From assembly GCA_016183765.1 (NCBI GenBank), contig JACPEA010000010.1, positions 186,001 to 250,000 on the forward strand: DNA of 64,000 nt, read 5' to 3'. The notes below the pieces were generated by a model. The model searched no databases and was not told the origin of the DNA. It was given only the letters and a program-made list of their open reading frames with translations. The translations under genes and the position numbers were made by a program. Source of the stretch: Bacteroidota bacterium. GTDB lineage: Bacteria > Bacteroidota > Bacteroidia > Chitinophagales > Chitinophagaceae. This document shows positions 45,235 through 54,689 of the stretch, piece by piece. Within the stretch, counting starts at the first letter, position 1. Each line of letters begins with the position of its first letter.

Positions 45235-45954
45235 TTATCTTGTTAAATTAAACTTACCATTATTTTTAGCAGTCATAATCGCTTCAACAATAAAAAAATC
45301 TTCAAGTGTATCGATCTCAAAAGACTGCCATTTAGGCAATTCATACCCAATCGTAAGACCGTCTTTATAAAATGTTTTTTCGCTTTTATACGGAAGCACT
45401 TTTGCGATGTAAAAGCTGCCCTCCGGATAAAACACTTCCGAGAGATCCTGACGTCTGACCACATTATCCTGTGTCAGGTATGCATTCACAAAATGCTGCC
45501 TGTCCTTCGTAAACAGGAAGGATGGATGTGCGGACTCTGCTTTAGTGACACTAACACAAAAAAATGCACCCGGAGTTTTATCAAGTATCGCAATCGCCTC
45601 ATCTATATCACGCACATCTCTGAGTGGGGATGTAGGTTCAAGCAGCACCAGCAAATCATAAACTTTGCCGTGGTTCTCCAGGTATTCAAATGCATGCAAC
45701 ACTGCATCCGAACTCTTTGCCGTATCCGACGCAAGTTCAGCCGGCCGCCTGAACGGCACCTCTGCACCAAAGGAACGCGCTGTCTCAGCAATTTTATCAT
45801 CATCTGTGGATACAAACACTTCCTCGCAATACTTACTCTGTAAAGCGCATTCTATCGTATGAGCGATTAGTGGTTTGTTTAATAGCGGCATACAATTTTT
45901 GCCAGGCAACCCTTTGCTTCCGCCGCGAGCCAATATCAGAAATAAAACTTTCAC
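45235..45954 (-). CDS. Acylneuraminate cytidylyltransferase-type nucleotidyltransferase
   Basis: The 239-residue product has the family start FLILARGGSKGLPGKN (nucleotide-binding loop), VSTDDDKIAETARSFGAEVPFRRP, LLEPTSPLRDVRDID and the C-terminal FEIDTLEDFFIVE. These are the landmarks of the NeuA/LegF/PseF (CMP-ulosonate synthetase) family. It would activate a nine-carbon ulosonic acid, or another sugar, with CTP. No NeuB/LegI/PseI condensing enzyme is in the window. It overlaps the CBS-nucleotidyltransferase gene by 4 bp, an association also seen in the Campylobacter ptm locus. Confidence 0.88.
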   Translation of the reverse strand: MKVLFLILARGGSKGLPGKNCMPLLNKPLIAHTIECALQSKYCEEVFVSTDDDKIAETARSFGAEVPFRRPAELASDTAKSSDAVLHAFEYLENHGKVYDLLVLLEPTSPLRDVRDIDEAIAILDKTPGAFFCVSVTKAESAHPSFLFTKDRQHFVNAYLTQDNVVRRQDLSEVFYPEGSFYIAKVLPYKSEKTFYKDGLTIGYELPKWQSFEIDTLEDFFIVEAIMTAKNNGKFNLTR

Positions 45955-47006
45955 AAATGTATTCTTTTTATGTCTTCCTGTGCTTTTAAATAATCGCTGT
46001 GCTGACCTATGTCTAGCCAGTACCCCAAATGCGGATAATGTGTGAGCACTCCTCCGTTACGGATAAGGTTATCCATCAGATCGGTTGTATTGAAGTGCTG
46101 ATTAACTGGTATTCCGTCTTTTAGAGGCTTGTGCAGAATATACATACCACCATTGCTATAATAGTTGAAATTAGGCTTTTCCACAAATGAGACGATTCTC
46201 TGTCCTGCCACTTCCAGTACAGCATACGGCACCTGTACATGATAGGGAATACTTGCAACACACATATTCGACTGGTGTGCCAGATAACACTCAAAAAAAC
46301 TCTGGTAATCGATATCCGTAAGAATATCCGAATTAATAACCAAAATATGTTCGTGCTCAATATCGGGGATCAGCGCCAAAGCGCCTAGTGTACCCAAAGG
46401 TACCTCTTCTTTGACGTACCTGATAGAGACATCAAATGCATTTCCGTCGCCAAAATATTCTATAATCTTTTCACTTAAATAATTAACACTGATGAGGATG
46501 TTCTTGATACCGAATTTTTTAAGTCGTTCAATATTGTGCTGGAGAATAGGTTTGTTATCAATCCTCAACATTGGTTTGGGTGTATTCAGCGTCAAAGGCC
46601 TTAGTCTTTCACCCCTACCCCCAGCCATTATCAATGCAGTGATAGGAAGGATATTAGTCAGCTTGGACAGATCAGCGATTTCGAGTATACTTCCGTCCGC
46701 ATCCAGAATAGGGACCATTCCTATGTCCATTTGCCTGAAAGTCTTGATCTTTTCAAACTTATCTTCCGAATCAAGCAGGAATTTAAAATCCTTGCTCATA
46801 CAGTTTTCCAACGTATCGGTAAGATTCAGGTCATTTAGAAAGCCGCGTCTGATATCTCCGTCTGTTATTGCCCCAACTAGTTTATTACTATCGTTAACAA
46901 CAAATAGCGTTCGGGAGTTCGTTTCCGATAGTGAGTTCAGCTGTTTCAATGCTGATCTAACGGTTGCGCGGATATTGATCACATGCATCTGTATACTAGT
47001 AGCCAT
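45951..47006 (-). CDS. CBS-domain sugar nucleotidyltransferase (PtmE-like)
   Basis: The 351-residue protein has two CBS motifs at the N terminus (LFVVNDSNKLVGAITDGDIRR and VPILDADGSILEI, residues about 1-115) followed by a GT-A-like nucleotidyltransferase domain: ALIMAGGRGERLRPLTLNTP (about 128-147), PKPMLRIDNKPILQ and a YWLDIGQHSDYLKA end. This is the architecture of PtmE, which makes GDP-glucosamine in legionaminic acid synthesis. The CBS pair may sense an adenine nucleotide. The ATG at 47006 is used; the frame's upstream TTG is less likely. It follows the GT2 gene by 20 bp. Confidence 0.9.
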   Translation of the reverse strand: MATSIQMHVINIRATVRSALKQLNSLSETNSRTLFVVNDSNKLVGAITDGDIRRGFLNDLNLTDTLENCMSKDFKFLLDSEDKFEKIKTFRQMDIGMVPILDADGSILEIADLSKLTNILPITALIMAGGRGERLRPLTLNTPKPMLRIDNKPILQHNIERLKKFGIKNILISVNYLSEKIIEYFGDGNAFDVSIRYVKEEVPLGTLGALALIPDIEHEHILVINSDILTDIDYQSFFECYLAHQSNMCVASIPYHVQVPYAVLEVAGQRIVSFVEKPNFNYYSNGGMYILHKPLKDGIPVNQHFNTTDLMDNLIRNGGVLTHYPHLGYWLDIGQHSDYLKAQEDIKRIHL

Positions 47007-47026
47007 CCTGTCCAAAGTTTACTATT

Positions 47027-47848
47027 TTAGTTGCTCATTTTTTTCTGTAACCGCATTTTATGTAACCTGTCGTAGACAAAAGCTGGGAGTAACCCGACTA
47101 TTAACGGTCTGGCAGCAAAGATAATCATGTAAAAAGGCAAGGTTAGCCGCTTGATAGTCAAAACCATTGCATAGGATTCATTGATACGGAACCTGAATTT
47201 TCTCCTGCTGTATGCGTCACGGTCATCTCGCATTTTATACAATGGCTCCATTAAATTGGCACCCTTGAGGCCCAGCGCATACATTTTCGACCAAAGATCA
47301 TAGTCCTCTACCCGCAATAGCCGATCAGAAACGGAATATCCCTTCACTGCTTCAAATGCTTCCCTGGTGAATAGGCTTGCCGCATGACAAAAGGGTGTTC
47401 CCCGGATAAAATCGTATTTGTCAGGGTATTCCTTCAGTTTGCTGACTCCCCAATCTCCATTCTCATCAAAATGAACCATCGCAGAACTGACGATACTGTA
47501 CTCGGTATAACGTTTGATAAAACCAATCTGCTTTTCCAATCTTTGCGGGAGAGAGATATCATCACCGTCCTGTCTGGCCAGATACTTGCCCCTTGCTGCA
47601 GAAAAGCATTTATTCAACGTATAATTAAGCCCTTTGTTGCTATCATTTTGCAAAACCTGTATCTGCTCGGGATACTTATTCTTCAGCTCCATCGCCAGGG
47701 TAAGTGTATCGTCTGTAGAGCAATCGTCACACATAATAAGTTCCCAATCGCTATAGGTCTGATTCACTATCGATTCAACGCTTTCCTGTAATGTAGGGGC
47801 ACAGTTGTATATGCCCATGAGAATTGAAATACTATATTCCTTCTTCAA
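47027..47848 (-). CDS. Family 2 glycosyltransferase
   Basis: A 273-residue GT-A enzyme: ISILMGIYNCAPTLQESV at the start, ELIMCDDCSTDDTLTLA (about residue 37), ARQDGDDISLPQRLEKQI (DxD-type motif, about 92) and a YDLWSKM segment (about 181) frequent in GT2 enzymes of O-antigen clusters. A hydrophobic patch near the C terminus (LPFYMIIFAARPLIVGLLP) may anchor it to the membrane. Its start overlaps the end of the Wzy-like gene by 17 bp. Confidence 0.9.
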   Translation of the reverse strand: MKKEYSISILMGIYNCAPTLQESVESIVNQTYSDWELIMCDDCSTDDTLTLAMELKNKYPEQIQVLQNDSNKGLNYTLNKCFSAARGKYLARQDGDDISLPQRLEKQIGFIKRYTEYSIVSSAMVHFDENGDWGVSKLKEYPDKYDFIRGTPFCHAASLFTREAFEAVKGYSVSDRLLRVEDYDLWSKMYALGLKGANLMEPLYKMRDDRDAYSRRKFRFRINESYAMVLTIKRLTLPFYMIIFAARPLIVGLLPAFVYDRLHKMRLQKKMSN

Positions 47849-48944
47849 GTCTTTTTCTTTTACTTACGCAGATAAATGCTGTAATAAACTGTCCGGCACC
47901 AGACATTCCGGCGGGATAATGAAAAGTTGCAATGAACAGAATAAGATAAACACTGTTCCTGAATATATTTTTCCTGTAAAAGGAGAAAAGAATAAAGAAA
48001 TAGATAAACAACCCCAATAATCCCATCGCCGATACGAACCCAAGCCAACCGAAATCCCCCGTAGTATTCTCCAGAAGATCAGTAATCTGGGCGCCAAAAA
48101 AGACTTTTACCGCATTACTAAAATCCACCACTTCATTATATTGTTCGATCTTGAAGTCCAGTAGAAACCAATAATAATCCAGGCTGAACTTAGGAAACAA
48201 TTCGTAATCAAGATTCATCATTATAATAAGCAGGATCAAAAGAAAGACCAAAGAGAAAAGAATGGTATACATCCCTTTTTTTGTCTTCAGCTTCCTTCCA
48301 AGAACATTCTTTAGCAGAATCATCAGCAGATAACACATCAGGCCACTCCCAGAGAAAAAAAGAAATGTGATCAGAAACAGTAGTAATTTATCTTTTATAC
48401 CAAAACGGACGTTCCCATACATTTCAATCATCATATACAGACAAACCAACGCAGCTGATGACATGGAAGCATTGCCCCCGAATGAAAGCGGCCGATAATA
48501 AAAGAGAAATTTAACTGCATGGGGATGTCCTGAATAAAATATTGGCGCAGGGATAATCGTATTAATCAGGAAGGTTTCCAAAAGAATAGAGAAGCAAACT
48601 ATCCTGAAAAATGTCTTCGAAAGCACCCTGTCTTCAGGATATACTTTCAGATAAATAAGATAAAACACAACCCCTAACCAGAATCTGAAATTCTTGAGAA
48701 CAACCACATAGTCGTTCGACAGAAAGTACAACAGAAACATATAAATCCCCAAGAGTAAAAAACCAAAAAACTGCATTGCAGTAAGTTTGATCTTATTGGC
48801 TTGCAGCACTATTACACACACAGCAAAAAAAAACCCAAGCAAAGTTGTACCGAGAAAGGAAGAAAAGAATGTAGCAATCATTGCCATCAATGACAATACA
48901 TTCACAATTTTCAAGTTCTTTAAAGAAAAAGTAGCTATCTGCAT
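47832..48944 (-). CDS. Polytopic membrane protein, O-antigen polymerase-like (Wzy candidate)
   Basis: A protein of about 370 residues with some 9-11 hydrophobic helices and little soluble sequence. Wzy proteins are poorly conserved, so this call rests on topology and on the position among glycosyltransferases. A periplasmic-loop candidate lies at residues about 255-310 (LFPKFSLDYYWFLLDFKIEQYN). The ATG at 48944 is favoured because the upstream codons belong to a TTG-started extension that reaches almost to the previous gene. If correct, the second cluster has its own polymerase but no flippase within the window. Confidence 0.7.
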   Translation of the reverse strand: MQIATFSLKNLKIVNVLSLMAMIATFFSSFLGTTLLGFFFAVCVIVLQANKIKLTAMQFFGFLLLGIYMFLLYFLSNDYVVVLKNFRFWLGVVFYLIYLKVYPEDRVLSKTFFRIVCFSILLETFLINTIIPAPIFYSGHPHAVKFLFYYRPLSFGGNASMSSAALVCLYMMIEMYGNVRFGIKDKLLLFLITFLFFSGSGLMCYLLMILLKNVLGRKLKTKKGMYTILFSLVFLLILLIIMMNLDYELFPKFSLDYYWFLLDFKIEQYNEVVDFSNAVKVFFGAQITDLLENTTGDFGWLGFVSAMGLLGLFIYFFILFSFYRKNIFRNSVYLILFIATFHYPAGMSGAGQFITAFICVSKRKRLEEGI

Positions 48945-49025
48945 TATTATCCGGGCAACTTCTTTAATGCCAATTGTGTTTCGCCTCTTTACAATTTGAC
49001 AGTGGTCATACTGAATCAATATCCG

Positions 49026-49892
49026 TTATTTGCCTGCCGACAGGAACAATAACCTTGTGTAGGATAAAAGAAGCCTGAAAGAAGTGTATTTAAAAACAGG
49101 ACGTAACCTACTCATTTTTTTCAAAAACCCGTCTTTTCTCATAAGGATTTTTATGAAAAATACCCCACTGATATTGCGTTTTACGGTATGTGCCGTCATC
49201 AGGCTGCGGTATAGAAAGTAAATTGATTTCCGGCCTTCATATACGTTGATAAGTTTTGAACTGATGCGATCCTCATTATGGCTGTAATACCTGACCAAAG
49301 GTTCATTTAAAATCCCTATCTTACCAATCAGGAACAGTTTTAACCACAAATCCCAATCCTGGCATGAAGGCAGCAAAGGATTGAAACCTTCAATTTGTTT
49401 TAAAGCCGATGTCCTAGCCAAACACATTGACGCACCGCCGAGAAAATTATAGCACAACAATTCCTGATTATCAATCGCAAGAGGGATATGTTTTGTTTTC
49501 GTACCCAGTTTACCTTTGTCATGAACAATCAGAAAGTCGCTGGTAACAGCAACATATTCCTTATTCAGATTCAGGAAATCTATTTGTTTTTTTATTTTTT
49601 CGGGCACCCATTCATCGTCATCATCGATAAATGCGATAAACTCAGCTTGCGCAAGATCAATACCCAGGTTCCTTGCCTGAGCTGCTCCAATGCTATGTGT
49701 GTTAAAAATAACCTTTACACAGGAATCAGTCTGTTGCAATGCGGACAGATAATCCTTCGTACCATCAGTGGAGGCTTCGTCAATAATAATTATTTCAATG
49801 TTCTCCCAGGTTTGCTTTTTAACAGACTCGATCGCTCTTTTCAGCACAGCCAGTCGGTTCTTGGTAGGAACAATAACGGTTACAAGTTCCAT
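49026..49892 (-). CDS. Family 2 glycosyltransferase
   Basis: The 288-residue product has the GT2 landmarks VTVIVPTKNRLAVLKRAIES, IIIIDEASTDGTKDYL (about residue 33), AFIDDDDEWVPEKIKKQI (DxD region, about 90) and the acceptor-side CQDWDLWLKLFLIG (about 182). The C terminus carries a basic stretch but no clear membrane helix. It is 2 bp from the asparagine-synthase-like gene and probably cotranscribed. Donor and linkage cannot be assigned. Confidence 0.9.
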   Translation of the reverse strand: MELVTVIVPTKNRLAVLKRAIESVKKQTWENIEIIIIDEASTDGTKDYLSALQQTDSCVKVIFNTHSIGAAQARNLGIDLAQAEFIAFIDDDDEWVPEKIKKQIDFLNLNKEYVAVTSDFLIVHDKGKLGTKTKHIPLAIDNQELLCYNFLGGASMCLARTSALKQIEGFNPLLPSCQDWDLWLKLFLIGKIGILNEPLVRYYSHNEDRISSKLINVYEGRKSIYFLYRSLMTAHTVKRNISGVFFIKILMRKDGFLKKMSRLRPVFKYTSFRLLLSYTRLLFLSAGK

Positions 49893-49894
49893 AG

Positions 49895-51745
49895 CTACTT
49901 AATATGAGAATAATACCATGTGGAGAAACAAAATAAAATGAACATCTCTGATACAAGCATACTATCCGACATTGATTTTTCAGAAAAATAAACATCCGTG
50001 TTGATACGCTTCAACATATCGATGTCCCGTATGGCCATTATACGTTCCCTGAATGTATCGTGGTTCTGTGCAATCCAATGACGCACAGGTCCTGAAAACC
50101 CCTGCTTTTTGCCATTAAGGGTGCGATCATCCACTCTTCCTTTCGCCATGAGCCGCATTAATAGCCGTGTCTGGTCCAACGAAACGTGCATGTCCGGAAT
50201 ATATTGATAACTCTCTTTTATCAGATTTGTATCCAGCAGTGGCACACGTCCTTCGATGGTATTAGCCATCGTCAGTTGATCAAGTGTGTACAATAAAAGG
50301 TCCGGCAAGTATACTCTGAGATCAAAATTGATATGGCGGTAAAACAAAGGTTGGTCCGGATCGATCTTAGGAAACCTGCCAATAATATCACCTGTTATAT
50401 AGCGGTAAAAATCAGTGTTTTTGGAGAAATAAGAATTTGCCAACATCGGTGACCCACCTGAAAGTAGCATCATGTCAATTCCGGGATCCTGTAAACGCGC
50501 TTTAAAAGGTGCATTATTCCGGATCACTCCACTCAATAGCCTACGGGCAGCGAACGGTGTCTTCAACCAAAGATTCCTTGCTCGGTTATAACCAATATAA
50601 CGTGAATAACCGCCCAATACCTCGTCGCCACCAGTACCGCTTAACAGCACCTTTACGGAATCGGCGGCGGCCATTTCTGATAAACAATAGGTAGGAACAA
50701 TTGCACTGTCTGCAACAGGTTCGCTCATTCCGCCAAGCGCCTTATCGAGGTATCCAATAATTTCATCCGACCTGATAATCCGTTCGGTATGCCTTGTATG
50801 ATATCTTTGCGCAAGAGAGGCTGCCACGGGCAGCTCACTTTGCTGCAGTCCATCATCATAGCCCGCGCTGTACGTATGCATTCCTTCATAATGTTTTGCA
50901 GCACTGGCTACTATCATACTGCTGTCGAATCCTCCGGAAAGAAAAGCACCAACTTTAACATCTCCCACAAGCTGTGACTCTACGCTCTGATCCAGTACAT
51001 GCAACAGATTTTCTGAAGCTTCTTCCGGCCTTGTACGTTTTCTGCTGCTGTTTGCCGGTGGTGTCCAATAAGACCTCATAGTTATGTGACCAGAGGTATC
51101 GATGATCATATAATGAGCAGGCTGCAGTTTTTGTACGCCTTCATAAATGGACATATTATTAGGAACATAGTTTGCAAAGAAGTATGCAATCAGTGATTCC
51201 CTGTTCATACTTATTCCATTACCCCATGAGAGCGCCTGTGACTCTGATGCAAAACTTATCTGTTCCACATCTGCTTTGTAATAGAAGGGTTTAATACCCA
51301 GCGGGTCCCTTGCGCAAAACAATTTTTTCTCAATGTTGTCCCAAATTGCAAACGCAAACATTCCATTAAACTTACTCAGGCATTCCTCTTTCCATTGCGC
51401 ATAGGCTGCGAGTATAACTTCCGTATCGCTGTTTGTGCGAAACTCATGACCCAGGGATATCAAGGTTTTTCTGACCTGCAGGTAGTTAAACAACTCACCA
51501 TTATAAGTGATCCAATATCTTTCCTTATAGGCCATCGGTTGTGAGGAAGTGGAAGAAAGATCTATGATGGAAAGCCGCCTGTGTCCCAACGCAATGCCCT
51601 GGTAGCTGCATCTATCATCTAACTCACTAAGCCAGATACCTGCTGCATCTTTCCCCCTATGCACCTGCCTGTTACAGCAATGGGAGATTTCATTGGAAGA
51701 AACCTTTCTGTTATCAAACTTTATTATACCGGCAATACCACACAT
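49895..51745 (-). CDS. asnB: Asparagine synthase-type glutamine amidotransferase
   Basis: A 616-residue class II amidotransferase: the Ntn nucleophile Cys is residue 2 (MCGIAGI), the glutaminase domain includes GHRRLSIIDLS and YNGELFNY, and the synthetase half has the PP-loop LSGGFDSSMIV (about residue 269) and LLSGTGGDEVLGGYSRY (about 372). Members of this group inside polysaccharide clusters amidate uronic acids or similar sugars; true asparagine synthesis is also possible. Its immediate partner on the strand is a heparinase II/III-family gene, 2 bp away, a pairing often seen in such clusters. Confidence 0.9.
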   Translation of the reverse strand: MCGIAGIIKFDNRKVSSNEISHCCNRQVHRGKDAAGIWLSELDDRCSYQGIALGHRRLSIIDLSSTSSQPMAYKERYWITYNGELFNYLQVRKTLISLGHEFRTNSDTEVILAAYAQWKEECLSKFNGMFAFAIWDNIEKKLFCARDPLGIKPFYYKADVEQISFASESQALSWGNGISMNRESLIAYFFANYVPNNMSIYEGVQKLQPAHYMIIDTSGHITMRSYWTPPANSSRKRTRPEEASENLLHVLDQSVESQLVGDVKVGAFLSGGFDSSMIVASAAKHYEGMHTYSAGYDDGLQQSELPVAASLAQRYHTRHTERIIRSDEIIGYLDKALGGMSEPVADSAIVPTYCLSEMAAADSVKVLLSGTGGDEVLGGYSRYIGYNRARNLWLKTPFAARRLLSGVIRNNAPFKARLQDPGIDMMLLSGGSPMLANSYFSKNTDFYRYITGDIIGRFPKIDPDQPLFYRHINFDLRVYLPDLLLYTLDQLTMANTIEGRVPLLDTNLIKESYQYIPDMHVSLDQTRLLMRLMAKGRVDDRTLNGKKQGFSGPVRHWIAQNHDTFRERIMAIRDIDMLKRINTDVYFSEKSMSDSMLVSEMFILFCFSTWYYSHIK

Positions 51746-51747
51746 AA

Positions 51748-53478
51748 TTAGAAGCTAAAAGTTGTTTTGATAGTAATAGGTAAGATCACATGATTTGAAT
51801 ACTGAACACATACAGCCGGAATTGCTGTACCGTATTGCTGTGAGTCGGAATACCCGCTTAGTCTCACTGACCCGCTTTCATCCTGGAGGGATGAGATGCA
51901 GACTATTCTCTTATCTGCGACCTGTATGACCAATTTTCCATTTTCTGTTTCCACCTTCGCTGAAGGGTGAAAATGCCAGCGTAGCTCAATATCATGGTGC
52001 GAAGATCCTGAAATAGTGTCCTCAACTACCATTGTGTTGTCTCCAAGGGTTATTATACGTGTATGGTCAGTTATATTCGGTATCCTGTCAAAGCCAGTAT
52101 GCTTCAATACCATTGTATTTTCTCCGATCTGTGAAACTTTGATATCCGCAGATGAGTAATAGCCCGGATTCCACCCACCATTTACATTCAAAGGTTCAGC
52201 TACAGGTGAGAAACCATCAACCAGCAGGCAGTTGTGTCCCTGCCCTACAATCTGTTGTTGTGATACAGGATCTTTGGTATACCTGAACCGGCCGGCATCA
52301 GACAAAATGATACGGTCTTCTATTGCCCAGATAAAACTACCAAGATCGTTGTGGCCATGCGTCGGATATTTCAAAGGATACTCGGGGTAGGGAATATTGC
52401 CGGTAATAGACTGGCTGTTAGTACAGACAAAAAACCAGCCGTCCGATATATCAACTCCATGATTCAACACAGTATCAATGCGATAGTTATGCAAGAATCG
52501 CAACCTATTTAGAGAAACTGCTGGGCATACATCCGGAGAAATATCTCCGATGTTGGAACGCAGGCCCAATGTCCCTGCCACAATTTTTTCCGTAGCCTTG
52601 CTTACATTAATAGCTATCGCCTCTAGTTGATGCAGGTACTCATAAATTATTGCCGATCTTTCTATACAGGCTTTTGCGAACCATATTGTATCCATTAACC
52701 AATTCGCTATCACCACCTGGTAATGCGTTGAACGCTCTCGAAGAAAGCCATTAGTGGATATCATTTGTTTTGCCATTTCTGCAAACAACCTGATCCCTTT
52801 CTCAACAGAATCAATATGACCGAGAATTGACCCGGCTATCACAATTGCACGGGCATTATTCAGGATATGATTATTGGTTCTCTGGCCAGGATAATACTCA
52901 AGATGCGCATCGATCCAATATAAACTATTGCGGAAAAAAGAAACAAATTTAGCCTGGTCTGCATTTTCCATGAGTTCAGGTCTTGCCGCCAGTAAAACGG
53001 CCAGGTTGGCTACGCGTTCAGAACTGGAATATGGCTCCCATTCTGGTTTCTGATGGTCCTTGTATATATCTATCCATTCACTGATCTCGTTCAACGCGGA
53101 TATAGCAACTTGTTTATCCGACCATATTGCAACAATACATTGAGACCATCTATGTCTGAAATAATATTCTTCAATATCACCAGCTCCATCTGTTCTTTCA
53201 GTACAAATCGCAGCCAGATGAGTATAGTCATTTTGAGTGAATGGGGGCAGCAATATTCTTTCATCAAATGGCTCAGCTGCATTTGTGAGTCTCTCCAAAA
53301 AAACAGGCCTCGTTCTTCCTGCATGGTGAATGTCTGCAGTACGCATCCAAGGCACAGATTGAAAAACACGTAAAAAGAACAGATTGCCAAGATCTACCAT
53401 TATCTTTATCGCAAGAAGTGGCCTTCGTTTCGCACGGTATATAATATTATCAAATTCTTTACGGTTAAAAAAGCCCAT
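51748..53478 (-). CDS. Heparinase II/III-family (alginate-lyase-like) protein
   Basis: The 576-residue protein has an N-terminal alpha/alpha-toroid (residues about 60-330; TNNHILNNARAIVIAGSIL and ERSTHYQVVIANWLMDTIW are family landmarks, with candidate catalytic Tyr and His) and a C-terminal beta-sheet domain (HGHNDLGSFIWAIEDRIILSDAGRF and TISGSSHHDIELRWHFHP). No clear signal peptide is seen, so the substrate may be cytoplasmic or lipid-linked. Enzymes of this family cleave acidic polysaccharides by elimination; here it could trim, epimerise or recycle the product. Its role in a synthesis cluster is unproven. Confidence 0.85.
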   Translation of the reverse strand: MGFFNRKEFDNIIYRAKRRPLLAIKIMVDLGNLFFLRVFQSVPWMRTADIHHAGRTRPVFLERLTNAAEPFDERILLPPFTQNDYTHLAAICTERTDGAGDIEEYYFRHRWSQCIVAIWSDKQVAISALNEISEWIDIYKDHQKPEWEPYSSSERVANLAVLLAARPELMENADQAKFVSFFRNSLYWIDAHLEYYPGQRTNNHILNNARAIVIAGSILGHIDSVEKGIRLFAEMAKQMISTNGFLRERSTHYQVVIANWLMDTIWFAKACIERSAIIYEYLHQLEAIAINVSKATEKIVAGTLGLRSNIGDISPDVCPAVSLNRLRFLHNYRIDTVLNHGVDISDGWFFVCTNSQSITGNIPYPEYPLKYPTHGHNDLGSFIWAIEDRIILSDAGRFRYTKDPVSQQQIVGQGHNCLLVDGFSPVAEPLNVNGGWNPGYYSSADIKVSQIGENTMVLKHTGFDRIPNITDHTRIITLGDNTMVVEDTISGSSHHDIELRWHFHPSAKVETENGKLVIQVADKRIVCISSLQDESGSVRLSGYSDSQQYGTAIPAVCVQYSNHVILPITIKTTFSF

Positions 53479-53489
53479 TACAAAACAGG

Positions 53490-54689
53490 TTACATTTTTG
53501 AGTCAAGGGATATCCCAGTTTCAATATGATTAAACTCGGGGATATGTTTGTTGAGAAGACGTACAATATCATCTTTTAGCAACCCGGGCTCATCAAGCAC
53601 TTCACGAAACTCGCTGACCACAGCTGAAAAATCGCTTTGCTGGTACTGGGACGTCTCGGTCGAGATTACACCAAGCATATCAAATCTTGATAAATTCACC
53701 TTTTCCTCATCGGTATAGAATTCTTCATACAATTTCTCTCCGCTGGAATCTGCTTTAGAATAATAAACAGGATACTGACCGGTGGACAGAACACTTCTCT
53801 TACTCCTTGCATCTTCTTCTGATTCACATACATACTGTGTGTAGCTAAGGGCACTTAAGAACTTTTGTAAAATATCTGCAATATTGATCAGGTCATTTTC
53901 AGGATGCAATTTTGGGAAGAAAATTTCGGATGAGTTTCCGAGCAGGCAGGCCATAAGACAGATCTGTCCTGCTTCCTCTGGTGATACAAAGAATCGCCTG
54001 ACATCTTCCGGGCAGGATAAAGGTTGTTTTTTATCCATACGGCGCCTGAAACTCTCCAGCAAACTGCCATTCGAAAATGCCACATTGGCGAAACGGGCAG
54101 TTGTTACTTTGAAACAGTTTGAATATGACATTATCAGGTGTTCCATCATCTTCTTACTCGCACCCATAATATTAACAGGGTTTGCAGCCTTATCCGTAGA
54201 CACACAGAAAAAATGCTCCGGTGGATAAATGCGCAGTAGTTCCATCAGGTCAAATGCCTGCAACAGGTTGTTCTCTAATAATGCTTCTATAGAAAATATA
54301 TCCTTCTCACTACGCACATGTTTATGAGCTGCAAAATTGGCAACTATCTGGAAGGGGCCATGATGCAGGAATATTTTTTTGAATATTTTATTGGAAAAAG
54401 AAATCGGATATGTCAATAATTCAGGAAGGCTGTACTCAGCGGTGCTGCGTAAGTCTCTGATTACCTCAGCAAGCCCGTTTTCATTGGTATCTATTATAAT
54501 AATCCTGGCGGGTTCCAAAGGTATCAGTGCTTTGATGAAATGGAATCCGATTGTTCCTGCACCACCAATAACCAGCACATTCTTCCCTTTTGTCTTTCTT
54601 CCCATTTCTGTATAGTTATCAGTCAAGTCTTTTTTAAAAAGGCTCACCTCCCTTCCTAATACCGTATTTATCAGATCAATCTCATTCAT
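53490..54689 (-). CDS. Soluble CapD-like NDP-sugar epimerase/dehydratase
   Basis: A 399-residue SDR without the membrane domain of the protein at 30501: NVLVIGGAGTIGFHFIKAL (about residues 36-54), NFAAHKHVRSE, CVSTDKAANPVNIMGASKKMM with Met at the usual Tyr position, and ARFANVAFSNGSLLESFRRR. It resembles the soluble CapD/FlaA1-type C-terminal domain, with an extra N-terminal stretch of about 35 residues. Expected to act as a 4,6-dehydratase or 5-epimerase on UDP-GlcNAc-type sugars; which of these is not clear. The start shares one base with the GT2 stop downstream side (overlap 1 bp). Confidence 0.82.
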   Translation of the reverse strand: MNEIDLINTVLGREVSLFKKDLTDNYTEMGRKTKGKNVLVIGGAGTIGFHFIKALIPLEPARIIIIDTNENGLAEVIRDLRSTAEYSLPELLTYPISFSNKIFKKIFLHHGPFQIVANFAAHKHVRSEKDIFSIEALLENNLLQAFDLMELLRIYPPEHFFCVSTDKAANPVNIMGASKKMMEHLIMSYSNCFKVTTARFANVAFSNGSLLESFRRRMDKKQPLSCPEDVRRFFVSPEEAGQICLMACLLGNSSEIFFPKLHPENDLINIADILQKFLSALSYTQYVCESEEDARSKRSVLSTGQYPVYYSKADSSGEKLYEEFYTDEEKVNLSRFDMLGVISTETSQYQQSDFSAVVSEFREVLDEPGLLKDDIVRLLNKHIPEFNHIETGISLDSKM

